Part shown: one piece after another, positions 43,911-52,373 of the stretch
Position numbering within the stretch: the stretch's first letter is position 1
Layout of the letters: each line of letters opens with the position of its first letter
From: Larkinella sp049445795
Lineage (GTDB): Bacteria; Bacteroidota; Bacteroidia; Cytophagales; Spirosomataceae
DNA: 64,000 nt
Assembly (NCBI RefSeq): GCF_049445795.1
Contig: NZ_JBMSDT010000013.1
Location: 186,001 to 250,000 of the forward strand
Direction of reading: 5' to 3'
The notes under the pieces: generated by a model
What the model saw: only the letters and a program-made list of their open reading frames with translations
Told to the model about the DNA's origin: nothing
Database searches by the model: none
Translations under genes and position numbers: made by a program

Positions 43911-45074
43911 ATGAATCGTTTTGGTTTCGTTTTATCGCTGCTGTTCCTGCTGGCTGTCACCGGCCAACGACCGGTTTTGGCCCAGGCTTCAGACGGCTAT
44001 CGTTGGGAGTTGTCCACGGGCGGCAGCGCCCTGCGTTTGTCAGATGTTGCGCCGACGGGCTGGTTTCTACGGCAGCAGGTGACGTATTTCCCACACAAAA
44101 ACATCGGTTTTTCGGCGGGTGTGAGTTGGGGTAAACTAGACAACCCGGCCCCCTTACAGGCCGCCGACCGACGCGAACTGTTGAATCTGTTCTACCAACA
44201 CCATAACGCCACGGAGCTGAATGTTGTGCTGGCCCCGCTCCGGTCGCGCCGACACACGGTACGCGTCTCGGCGGGACTGGCCTTCTGGCGACTTCGGGTC
44301 ATGACGGTCGACAGCGTATACACCACTCGCTATCCAATTGACGACCAAACGACGATTCGGCCCGCTTTCAGCGATTCCCGGCGGGTCGTTCCGCAGGTTG
44401 GACTCGGGTATCAGGTGAATCTGACTCCGCGCTGGCTGCTGGGCCTGGAAGGCCGGGCGTATCGGTTGGGGCCTGCAAAAACCGCCACGACTCTGGGCCT
44501 GACAGCAGCTTACCGGTTTCGGCTCCATCCTGATTCCCTGGGACTCACCCACTTTAACCGTCAGAACCTGAAAGTAGGGCTTCGGGTGGGCGCAACGCAC
44601 AGCACCGAAAACGGGCGCTCGCCATCCGAACGCTACCGCACGCGGCTGGTCGGGGGTGTCTGGGCGGAGTTACCGATTTCGCTCACCTGGTCGGCGCGGG
44701 GAGAAATCAGTTATGCCCAGCGCGGCTACCGGGTGGACAACTACCGGAAGGGCAATCTAAGGTATTTGCCGGCCGTGTCGAGTGAGAACTTTCTGGACTG
44801 GACGCTCCTGTTTTCGCACGAAGTAGCCTACCATTGGCGGTTGTTTGCCGGGCCGCAACTAGCGCTTTTCCTGAACGGGCAGGCCGAGGTAGACGGGAAG
44901 CCCAGCCCGGTTCGGCCGCGTAATTTTAGTGGTATTGTAGTCGGCACCGCCGTGCAACTCGCCGACCGCTGGCAGCTTGATGGCCGTTACCAGCGCGATG
45001 TCCTTTCGTTTTCGACCAACCAGGGCGGTGGCCTGCACGGTTTTCAGCTTGGAATAAACTATTTGATGAATTAA
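43911..45074 (+). CDS. Outer-membrane beta-barrel protein, unknown function (2)
   Basis: A 387-residue protein from the ATG at 43911 (a longer frame overlaps the previous gene). The signal peptide is FVLSLLFLLAVTGQRPVLAQ. The mature part is a chain of amphipathic strands (GYQVNLTPRWLLGLEGRAYRL, LTAAYRFRL) ending in GGLHGFQLGINYLMN. It follows the other barrel gene by 10 bp. Probably part of the sigma-factor operon. Function unknown. Confidence 0.68.
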   Translation: MNRFGFVLSLLFLLAVTGQRPVLAQASDGYRWELSTGGSALRLSDVAPTGWFLRQQVTYFPHKNIGFSAGVSWGKLDNPAPLQAADRRELLNLFYQHHNATELNVVLAPLRSRRHTVRVSAGLAFWRLRVMTVDSVYTTRYPIDDQTTIRPAFSDSRRVVPQVGLGYQVNLTPRWLLGLEGRAYRLGPAKTATTLGLTAAYRFRLHPDSLGLTHFNRQNLKVGLRVGATHSTENGRSPSERYRTRLVGGVWAELPISLTWSARGEISYAQRGYRVDNYRKGNLRYLPAVSSENFLDWTLLFSHEVAYHWRLFAGPQLALFLNGQAEVDGKPSPVRPRNFSGIVVGTAVQLADRWQLDGRYQRDVLSFSTNQGGGLHGFQLGINYLMN

Positions 45075-45081
45075 AAACCGT

Positions 45082-45900
45082 ATGAAAGCTATATCCACAC
45101 CCTTTTTAACACTTCTCGCTGCCTTGGCGCTGGGCTGTCTCCAAACCGCCCACGCCCAGCAAACCACGTATTCGCAGGAAGATAGCGCCGTGACGACGGG
45201 CGAGTTGAAGCGGCTTTACCGGTACATCACGCGGGCCAATGTGGAGGAGAAAACACTGCTCAAACTCGGATTCTGGCCCAACGCCGGGGATCGGGATTAT
45301 ACGGGAAGACCTTCGTTTCGGATCGGCCTGAATGCCGATGTGTCCGTCGAGCGGAAAATCACGCCCTCGTTTTCGGTGCTGGCCGGTTTTGATGTGATGC
45401 TTCGATACAATCGTTTTCGGCGGTTCGATGTTCCTTATGATCAACACGGAAATGGAGATCTGACCGATACCGATAAGATGGTCCGAAACCTGATGTATGC
45501 CAAAATAGGAACCCGCTATTATTATAGCATGGCGAAAAATATTCGCAAGGGGAGGTCAGCAAATAACTTCTCTGGAAACTATGCCGGGTTACAAGTCTCA
45601 AAAGTGATTGTGAACCAGACCAATAGGCGTATCTATGATACGAAAACGGGCCAGACGGTCCGAACAGATCGGATCAATGGTATCGGCACCTATGATTTTC
45701 CGGTCGTTTTTCCGCACTGGGGAATGCAACGCCGGATGGGTCGCTTGGGCTTTGTCGATGTCAATGCCGGGCCGGAAATTACTGTACCGCATAAATACGA
45801 CTCGGCTCCAATTTTCAATGACGGCTCTCATTTTTTCGAAAAATATTATAAGCCAACGGTTGCCCTGCGCGTCAATGCCGTCATCGGGCTGGGCTGGTAA
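45082..45900 (+). CDS. Outer-membrane-type protein, unknown function (3)
   Basis: A 272-residue protein with signal peptide (FLTLLAALALGCLQTAHAQ; a lipobox-like LGC occurs within it). The mature part is beta-rich with repeated RxGL-type strands and ends VNAVIGLGW, typical of a barrel terminus. 7 bp after the previous gene, last of the probable operon. Confidence 0.65.
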   Translation: MKAISTPFLTLLAALALGCLQTAHAQQTTYSQEDSAVTTGELKRLYRYITRANVEEKTLLKLGFWPNAGDRDYTGRPSFRIGLNADVSVERKITPSFSVLAGFDVMLRYNRFRRFDVPYDQHGNGDLTDTDKMVRNLMYAKIGTRYYYSMAKNIRKGRSANNFSGNYAGLQVSKVIVNQTNRRIYDTKTGQTVRTDRINGIGTYDFPVVFPHWGMQRRMGRLGFVDVNAGPEITVPHKYDSAPIFNDGSHFFEKYYKPTVALRVNAVIGLGW

Positions 45901-46011
45901 GCTTTCAGAGGGGTTCATACACTCAGTTTCTGGCTATACGGTTCGGGGTTGGGCCGGTTTTTGTTGAGAATCAATTACTTTCCGTACGTTGTTCTACGCA
46001 ACCGCAACCCC

Positions 46012-46437
46012 ATGACCCCCGAAACCGTCTTCCAGATCGTCAACACGCTCGTCCTGCCGCAGTGGCTCCTGATGATTTTCGCCCCTCGCTGGAAACCAAC
46101 CGATTTCCTGACCAAAACCCTCCTGATCCCGGCGCTGCTGTCGCTGGTCTACATTTACTACCTTTTTTTCGGCAACAGCGGCCTTGATTTGCAGTCGTTT
46201 AGTACGCTGGCGGGCGTAAAAACATTATTTCGTCAGGATACGGGCCTGCTGGCGGGCTGGATTCATTACCTGGCCTTCGATCTGACGGCCGGGAGCTGGC
46301 TGCTGCGTAACAGCCAGCGTCGGCGCGTGCCGCATGCCTGGGTGGTTCCGTGTCTGATTTTTTGCTTTTTGCTGGGTCCGGTCGGTTTGCTGTTGTATCT
46401 TGTAATCCGGACGGCGAAGGAAAAGAAGCTGTACTGA
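46012..46437 (+). CDS. ABA4-like (DUF4281) membrane protein
   Basis: A 141-residue protein from the ATG at 46012; the frame extends upstream but without the conserved start. Four transmembrane helices: TVFQIVNTLVLPQWLLMIFAP, LIPALLSLVYIYYLFFG, WIHYLAFDLTAGSWLLR and PCLIFCFLLGPVGLLLYLVI. The motif WIHYLAFDLTAG is the ABA4/DUF4281 core. Plant ABA4 is needed for neoxanthin synthesis; the bacterial proteins' function is unknown but a role in carotenoid or lipid metabolism is plausible. Confidence 0.82.
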   Translation: MTPETVFQIVNTLVLPQWLLMIFAPRWKPTDFLTKTLLIPALLSLVYIYYLFFGNSGLDLQSFSTLAGVKTLFRQDTGLLAGWIHYLAFDLTAGSWLLRNSQRRRVPHAWVVPCLIFCFLLGPVGLLLYLVIRTAKEKKLY

Positions 46438-46447
46438 ATTTTGACCG

Positions 46448-47302
46448 ATGAGAACGTTTTCCTTTTTACTCCTATTTGTTTCGACCACGGCGTTTTCGCA
46501 ATCGCTGCTCTGGAAAGTGTCGGGCAACGGCCTGAAAAAACCGTCGTACCTGTTCGGAACGTACCATATTCTGAAAGACAGCTACCTGAACCAGAACGCG
46601 AAGGTGAAAACCGCCTACGAAGGCGCGGAGGGCGTGGTGGTCGAAACCGAAATCGACTCCTCGGCCATGCTGTCGATGGCGATGCGCGGCCTGATGCTGA
46701 ACAACAGCCTGAACAAGCTGCTGTCGGCCGAGGATTACAAACTGGTGGCCGATGAATTCAAGCAGCGAACGGGCTACGACCTGGGCCTGTTCAACCAGAT
46801 GAAACCGATCGTCACGGCCACCATGCTGAGCCTGGCGTATGTCCAGAAAGAATCCGACACGCTGAGCCGGTTTACGGGCCTGCCGCTCGATCTGTATTTT
46901 TCCAGCGACGGCCGCAAACGCCAGAAAACCGTCAACACGCTCGAAACGATGGAGGAACAGATGACGTTTCTCTACGACCACGACCCGGTCGAAAAACAGG
47001 CGCAGCAACTGGTTGAGATGGTGAAAGGAAAAGCCGAAATGTACGACCTTAGCAAGTCGATTACCGAACTGTATCTGAAGCAGGACTTGCAGGGCATGTG
47101 GAAACTGAACGAAAAACACGGCAGTTCGTTCGGCGACATGACGTACCTGGTCGATGAGCGGAACCGCAACTGGATGAAGCGCTTACCAGCCCTGATTTCT
47201 ATCCGGCCTACATTTGTGGCCGTCGGCGCGCTGCACCTGCCGGGGCCGAACGGATTGATCGAACTGCTGCGGAAAGAAGGTTACAAAGTCGAGCCGCAGT
47301 AA
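46448..47302 (+). CDS. TraB/GumN-family protein
   Basis: A 284-residue secreted protein with signal peptide (FSFLLLFVSTTAFSQ). The core motif GTYHILKDSY carries the GxH histidine of the TraB/GumN family (Tiki-like metallopeptidase fold), with AVGALHLPGPNGLIELLRKEGY near the C-terminus. Substrate unknown; in Xanthomonas GumN belongs to a xanthan locus. It abuts the convergent gene at 47,303 with no gap. Confidence 0.85.
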   Translation: MRTFSFLLLFVSTTAFSQSLLWKVSGNGLKKPSYLFGTYHILKDSYLNQNAKVKTAYEGAEGVVVETEIDSSAMLSMAMRGLMLNNSLNKLLSAEDYKLVADEFKQRTGYDLGLFNQMKPIVTATMLSLAYVQKESDTLSRFTGLPLDLYFSSDGRKRQKTVNTLETMEEQMTFLYDHDPVEKQAQQLVEMVKGKAEMYDLSKSITELYLKQDLQGMWKLNEKHGSSFGDMTYLVDERNRNWMKRLPALISIRPTFVAVGALHLPGPNGLIELLRKEGYKVEPQ

Positions 47303-48505
47303 TCAGGCAAATCGCCGTTTCAGGATTTCAATCAGCATTGCCACTTCGTCGCTGCTCATGTCCCACAGGTACTGAGCGGCATACCGGTACGACACCAGAT
47401 CGCGGGCCTGGTCGTAGCTGGTGGCGCGGTTCAGTTCCTCGATCGCTTCGTTGTAGGAAGCCGCGTTGCCGTTGAACAACTGGTTGATAAACATAAACTT
47501 CTGGTTCAACGAAATGCTCTTGCTGATGCTCTCGATGGGTGCGCGGTAAAACGTTTCTCCAACCGTAACCGGCCCCGTTGATTCTTCCTCCGCTTTCGGC
47601 AGGGCGGCTTCCAGGGTCGGCGTTTCGCTCAGGTGCGCGGTAGCCTGGCTGGGCTGCATGGAAGGACCAGTCGGTTCGACGGACGGCCCGGAACGATCCA
47701 GAAAATGGGAACGGGGAGCTGCATCCGAATCCATCGTATTGATCACCGGAACGACCTCGTTTGTCGGGGGCGGAGGAGCCACCTCCGGGGTTGGGGCCAC
47801 CGGCGTCTCAATTTCGGTATCAAAAAACGACTTGTTGGGTGTCAAAACCGGTTGCGGAGGAGTAAAGTCGTACGAGGCTTTCCGGAGCAGAACGCCGGGG
47901 TCGAGCAGTAGTTTTTCGGAAAACAGCGTAATGTATTTCTCCGGTTTTTCGAGTTCCCGGCCCCGTTGCATCAGAATCTCGTCGAGCCAGGTCAGCGCCT
48001 GGTTGACGTACACCACGCTTTTCCCCTTCATGCGTTCTTCCAAAGCCGCCGGAACAAACTTGTTGATCTGCGTGTAGCGGGTCAGTTGGTGGGCGGCATC
48101 GGCCGACAGCGAGAAATCCGGCTGGTTGCGCAGGGCTTCGTCAAAATAATGGCGCGGATCGAAAATCAGGATCAGCGTCCGGCGGGTCGCGTCGGCCAGC
48201 AGCGGTTCGAGGTGTTCCCGGCGCACCGAAATGTGTTGCGAGACGGTGTTCATGAACACCTGCATGGCTTCGCGAACATCCGGGTGTTCGAAATCGAAAT
48301 AGGGGCTGCGAAACCGCTCGGCATCACTCCGCCACTTCTCGGACAAACTGCTGATCACGAACAGGTTTACCTGACTAACCGCACTCAATTTCAACAACTC
48401 CTGACCGCTGATGACACTGTGATGCGCAAAAAAATCACCGGCCACTTTTCGGGCATATGATTTGCAATATTCAGTAAGGGAGGAGGCATTGAACTTGTTC
48501 GACAT
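47303..48505 (-). CDS. Conserved Bacteroidota protein of unknown function
   Basis: A 400-residue protein from the ATG at 48505; an alternative ATG at 48565 adds 20 residues encoded by an AT-rich dyad and is less likely. The N-terminal 200 residues are helical and charged (SSLTEYCKSYARKVAGDFF, ISGQELLKLSAVSQ). A proline-rich linker (about 212-290, PPPPTNEVVPV) leads to a C-terminal motif FMFINQLFNGNAASYNEAI, LNRATSYDQA and MLIEILKRRF that I associate with conserved hypothetical proteins of Bacteroidota. No membrane segment. Divergent from thymidine kinase. Function unknown. Confidence 0.7.
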   Translation of the reverse strand: MSNKFNASSLTEYCKSYARKVAGDFFAHHSVISGQELLKLSAVSQVNLFVISSLSEKWRSDAERFRSPYFDFEHPDVREAMQVFMNTVSQHISVRREHLEPLLADATRRTLILIFDPRHYFDEALRNQPDFSLSADAAHQLTRYTQINKFVPAALEERMKGKSVVYVNQALTWLDEILMQRGRELEKPEKYITLFSEKLLLDPGVLLRKASYDFTPPQPVLTPNKSFFDTEIETPVAPTPEVAPPPPTNEVVPVINTMDSDAAPRSHFLDRSGPSVEPTGPSMQPSQATAHLSETPTLEAALPKAEEESTGPVTVGETFYRAPIESISKSISLNQKFMFINQLFNGNAASYNEAIEELNRATSYDQARDLVSYRYAAQYLWDMSSDEVAMLIEILKRRFA

Positions 48506-48718
48506 ATCAAAATATCTTTGCTTTGTAAAGATATGGTTTTCGGTCAGAAAAATCCGTTCGGACATTGGTGAAAAAATAGGGACAAAAGCCGCTTTTGTTG
48601 CTATAACAAGAAAAATGCCAGTTTATTGAGAACCAGCAGGCTGTAGGGCGACAAAATACACCGAATCTCGGTTTCTGCCTCCACGGATTACCTTAATTTT
48701 ATTCAACGTTGCGACACT

Positions 48719-49348
48719 ATGTTTATTGAACCCAACCGCCGACGTGATCCTCCCCACCTGCGCACGGGTTGGATTGAAGTCATTTGCGGATCAATGTTTT
48801 CCGGAAAAACCGAAGAACTGATCCGGCGGATTAACCGGGCGCTGATTGCCCGGCTCCGGGTGGTTATTTTCAAACCGCTGATCGATACGCGGTATCATCA
48901 GGAGAACATCGTGTCGCACAACGCCAACGCCATTCGGTCGCAGCCAGTGGCCTCGGCCCGCGAGATCCTGGAACAGGCGGGCGACAGCGAGGTGGTCGGC
49001 ATCGACGAAGCCCAGTTTTTCGACGATAAAGAGCTTCTTGAAGTCTGCAATACGCTCGCCAACACCGGCAAACGCGTCATTCTGGCGGGGTTGGACATGG
49101 ATTTTGAAGGCAAACCGTTCGGTTGTATGCCGCAACTCATGGCTATTGCTGAATACGTGACGAAAGTACACGCCATCTGCGTCGTTTGTGGCGACATCGC
49201 CCATTATTCTTACCGGCTGGTGCCGTCCACCGAAAAAGTGCTGCTCGGCGAAACCGAAAGCTACGAAGCCCGCTGCCGCCGTTGCTACCACCTCGGCCCG
49301 CAGGTGACAAGCAAGGAGTGGGTGTATGAAGACAGTAGTAATGGATAA
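48719..49348 (+). CDS. tdk: Thymidine kinase
   Basis: A 209-residue protein of the type II (cellular) thymidine kinase family. Walker A is CGSMFSGKTEELIRR, Walker B lies in VVGIDEAQFFDD, and the zinc-binding cysteines are two pairs, CVVC and CRRC. The lasso region is LIDTRYH and SYRLVPS. It phosphorylates thymidine in the salvage pathway. The stop codon (TAA at 49346-49348) falls in the first unit of an AT-rich heptamer array, so its C-terminus may have been altered by the repeat, and it overlaps the next start by one base. Confidence 0.93.
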   Translation: MFIEPNRRRDPPHLRTGWIEVICGSMFSGKTEELIRRINRALIARLRVVIFKPLIDTRYHQENIVSHNANAIRSQPVASAREILEQAGDSEVVGIDEAQFFDDKELLEVCNTLANTGKRVILAGLDMDFEGKPFGCMPQLMAIAEYVTKVHAICVVCGDIAHYSYRLVPSTEKVLLGETESYEARCRRCYHLGPQVTSKEWVYEDSSNG

Positions 49349-49490
49349 TGAATATTGAATATCGAATATTGAATAACGAATATCGAACATTGAAGAACCG
49401 CAAAGAAGGAACGGTTGAAGGCAAGTCGTATCCATTTGTTATTCGTTATTCGTTATTCAATATTCGATATTCATTGTTCATTGTTGTTTA
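49341..49490. repeat. AT-rich heptamer inverted repeat at the tdk/porZ junction
   Basis: Units AATGAAT, ATTGAAT, ATCGAAT, ATTGAAT, AACGAAT and ATCGAAC on the left and their complements on the right. Perfect 26-nt arms at 49356-49381 and 49448-49473. It contains the tdk stop codon, the only ATG of the porZ-like gene and much of its signal peptide. Confidence 0.9.
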
Positions 49491-51669
49491 TTTATTGTTC
49501 CTTCCCAACTCCTCCCAGGCTCAGCCCGGCACCTGGCGGACGCATCCCAGCTACTTATCGACGCAAACCGTGGCGGCTGTGGAGACGAAAATCTATGCGG
49601 CTTCGGAAACCGGTTTTTTTTCCTTCGATCCCGCCACCAACGAAGCCACGCGCCTGCACCCCGGCGATGGATTCAGCGAAACCGGCGTCAGCCAATTATT
49701 TTACCTGAGCGATCAGAAGAGACTGCTGGTCGGCTACCGGAGCGGGCTGATTGATCTGGTAACGGTTTCAGCGACCGGCGAACCGGGCGCAGTGAGTACG
49801 ATTACCCTTATACGCGACGCAACGCAGATTTCCGGCAGCAAACGCATCAATCACCTGACTCGTTCCGGTGACGACGGTTATTTAGCATGTGATTTCGGCA
49901 TCGTCGTGTTGGACGTTTCCCAAGGCGAAATTCGAGATACGTACCGCAACATTGGACCCAACGGCACACCGGTCGCGGTGTATGCCACGGCCCTGGCCCA
50001 GGACTCGATCTACGCGGCTACCTCGCGCGGTTTGCTGGCGGCCCGGCTGGCTTCCACGGTCAACCTAGCGTTTTTCGGCAGTTGGCGCACGGTTTCGTTG
50101 CCTGCGGGGACTTCCGTGAGGTCGGTGGTTGGCGTCAATAACCGGCTGTACGCGGCCGTGCCGGGTCAGGGCGTTGCCGAGCGGCAGGGTGGGAGCTGGG
50201 TGATTGTCAACGCCTTGCCAACGATCACCGGTTTACTCCAAACTGCGACGGAATGGGTGGCAACGGCACCCGACGAACTCCGGCGGGCTTCGGGCGTGGT
50301 CTTACAAAATGCGTTGCTGGGCGAGCCGAAAGAACTCGTGGAAGCGGGCGGGAGCTTCTGGGTGGCCGATTCGCTGGCCGGTCTGCTCCGGGTTTCGGGC
50401 AACCGGGTCGAAGCGGTCGGTCCGGATGGTCCGGCTTCCGATGTGTTTCAGCAACTGGCAACGGTGGGGCCGCCGGGTCAACCGGCCAACTTGCTGGCCT
50501 TGCCGGGCGGTTTTTCCGAGGCTCTCCGACCCCTCCGCCGACGCCGGGGCTTCGACCAGTTTTCCCAAAACCGCTGGCAGAATTTCCTGACACCCTCGCT
50601 CCCGACCGACTTTGTAACGGGCGTTTACAATCCCGCCGACCAGCGGACGTACCTCGGCAGTTTTGGGGGTGGTTTATGGGCGTACGGCGATCAGGGCCAG
50701 CCCGAAGTCGTCAACCGGGTGCTGGCGAACGTCAGCAGCCTGGCCGTCGATTCCAGGGGTGAAGTCTGGCTCGCTACGCCGACCCTCAATGTTGGCGTGG
50801 CCACGCTGCATGTCCGGCGGCAGAACGGGCAGTTTCAATCCTTCACGCCCATCCGGGGTGATAGTCAGCAGCTACTCATCGATGACAACGGTTTTGTCTG
50901 GATGCGGCTGAGCGCGGGCAACGGGGGCGGCATGCAGGTGTTCGACCCGGCGACGAACCGCACCCGCTTGCTTTATGATCAGGCCGGAGAAGGCGACTTG
51001 CCGGATCGCAACGTCCGGTCGCTGGTGAAAGACCGCGACGGCCTGATCTGGATCGGAACCGACAATGGCGTGGCGGTTTTCGATAATCCGGCGGGTGTTT
51101 TTACCGGTTCGGTCAACGCCTACCGACCCATTTTCGACCGTCGGCGGTTGTTGAGTGGTGAGTCAGTGACGGCCCTGGCAGTCGATGGCGGCAACCGGAA
51201 GTGGATCGGCACGGCCAACGGTTTGTACCTGTTCAATGAAGACGGCACGGTGTTGCTGGAGCATTTTACGACCCAGAACAGCCCCTTGCCCGCTTCACAA
51301 ATCAATGCCCTCGCCTTGGAACCCGCCAGCGGGGAGGTGTTTATTGCCACACCCAACGGCCTGGTGTCGTACGGCGGAACGGCCAGCGAACCGGCTCCGG
51401 TTTTTTCGGCCCTAACGGTTTTTCCGAATCCGGTCCGGCCCGATTTTGGTGGGTTGGTCACTATTCGGGGCCTGGTGGAAAATACCGTCGTGAAAATTAT
51501 GGATGCCGGGGGGCAACTCGTGTACGAAACCCGTTCGCAGGGCGGCACGGCTACCTGGAACCTGCGCGATTACCGGGGCCGGTCGGCCGAAACCGGGGTC
51601 TATTTTATATTCGCCGTAACCGCTGATGGCAAAGAAGGCCTGGCCGGGAAATTGGCCGTCGTGCGGTAA
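49348..51669 (+). CDS. porZ: PorZ-like type IX secretion protein with propeller domains
   Basis: A 773-residue protein. The mature N-terminus (AQPGTWRTHPSYLSTQTVA), then ETKIYAASETGFFSFDPATN, HPGDGFSETGVSQLFYLSD, LLVGYRSGLIDLV and SGSKRINHLT, match PorZ, the surface protein of the type IX secretion system that binds anionic LPS. Propeller blades continue (NVRSLVKDRDGLIWIGTDNG), and the C-terminus has a T9SS-like sorting domain (VFPNPVRPDFGGLVTIRG to the end). The first about 60 residues are encoded by the inverted heptamer array; the translated repeats show a 7-residue period (VIRYSLF, NIRYSLF). The only upstream ATG is at 49348, so the native start may have been replaced. Confidence 0.78.
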   Translation: MNIEYRILNNEYRTLKNRKEGTVEGKSYPFVIRYSLFNIRYSLFIVVYLLFLPNSSQAQPGTWRTHPSYLSTQTVAAVETKIYAASETGFFSFDPATNEATRLHPGDGFSETGVSQLFYLSDQKRLLVGYRSGLIDLVTVSATGEPGAVSTITLIRDATQISGSKRINHLTRSGDDGYLACDFGIVVLDVSQGEIRDTYRNIGPNGTPVAVYATALAQDSIYAATSRGLLAARLASTVNLAFFGSWRTVSLPAGTSVRSVVGVNNRLYAAVPGQGVAERQGGSWVIVNALPTITGLLQTATEWVATAPDELRRASGVVLQNALLGEPKELVEAGGSFWVADSLAGLLRVSGNRVEAVGPDGPASDVFQQLATVGPPGQPANLLALPGGFSEALRPLRRRRGFDQFSQNRWQNFLTPSLPTDFVTGVYNPADQRTYLGSFGGGLWAYGDQGQPEVVNRVLANVSSLAVDSRGEVWLATPTLNVGVATLHVRRQNGQFQSFTPIRGDSQQLLIDDNGFVWMRLSAGNGGGMQVFDPATNRTRLLYDQAGEGDLPDRNVRSLVKDRDGLIWIGTDNGVAVFDNPAGVFTGSVNAYRPIFDRRRLLSGESVTALAVDGGNRKWIGTANGLYLFNEDGTVLLEHFTTQNSPLPASQINALALEPASGEVFIATPNGLVSYGGTASEPAPVFSALTVFPNPVRPDFGGLVTIRGLVENTVVKIMDAGGQLVYETRSQGGTATWNLRDYRGRSAETGVYFIFAVTADGKEGLAGKLAVVR

Positions 51670-51685
51670 TTGTGCGTTCGGCTTT

Positions 51686-51693
51686 TATTTTTG
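51686..51693 (+). promoter_or_regulatory. -7 element adjacent to the uridine kinase start
   Basis: TATTTTTG, a perfect TAnnTTTG, ends 4 nt before the ATG at 51698, so a transcript from it would be leaderless. The site follows the porZ stop by 17 bp. Confidence 0.45.
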
Positions 51694-51697
51694 TAAA

Positions 51698-52333
51698 ATG
51701 ACTCAAAAGCCATTCATTGTCGGGATCACGGGCGGGAGCGCTTCCGGCAAGACCTCGTTTTTAAAAGGATTGATCGACGCGTTCACGGAAGACGAAATCT
51801 GCCTGATTTCGCAGGATAATTACTACAAAACGCTGGACCAGATTCCGCGCGACGAGATCGGCGTGCCGAACTTCGATTTGCCGGAAACCATCGACCACGT
51901 TCAGTTTGCCGACCACATCCGGCGGCTTCACGAAGGTAAAACCGTTGAAACGCAGGAATATACCTTCAACAATCCGAACGCCGTTCCGAAGAAGCTCCTG
52001 CTGCGACCCACACCGATCATCGTGGTGGAAGGCATTTTCGTGTTTCATTTTGAAGACGTTTCCGAGCAACTCGATTTGAAGATTTTTATCAATGCCACTA
52101 ACAAGATCAAGTTCGAACGGCGGATGGTTCGTGATCAGGCCGAACGCGCCCTGTCGCCTGAGATGATCAAACACCAGTGGGAGTACCACGTGCGGCCGAC
52201 CTACCGCGAATACATCAAACCGCACAAAGCCAAAGCCGACCTGGTCATTCCGAACAACCACCATTACCAGCGCGGACTGGAGGTTGTCATTGGTTATTTG
52301 AAAGGGAAAGTCGCTACCTTGCCGTCCCGCTAA
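51698..52333 (+). CDS. udk: Uridine kinase
   Basis: A 211-residue P-loop kinase starting at the ATG at 51698 (the longer frame overlaps porZ). Walker A GGSASGKTSF, then ISQDNYYKTLDQIPRDE, FDLPETIDHVQF and IVVEGIFVFHFEDV, RMVRDQAERALSPEMI. This is the uridine/cytidine kinase pattern of pyrimidine salvage. It sits near tdk, another salvage gene. A -7 element lies directly at its start. Confidence 0.92.
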   Translation: MTQKPFIVGITGGSASGKTSFLKGLIDAFTEDEICLISQDNYYKTLDQIPRDEIGVPNFDLPETIDHVQFADHIRRLHEGKTVETQEYTFNNPNAVPKKLLLRPTPIIVVEGIFVFHFEDVSEQLDLKIFINATNKIKFERRMVRDQAERALSPEMIKHQWEYHVRPTYREYIKPHKAKADLVIPNNHHYQRGLEVVIGYLKGKVATLPSR

Positions 52334-52373
52334 CCAAAACCGGACATTCTATTTTCAATCCTGAACCTGATTT

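Noticed and set aside
49341..49490. A short direct and inverted array that could suggest a CRISPR.
   Set aside because: Units are 7 nt and contiguous without 25-40-nt spacers, and no cas genes occur in the window.
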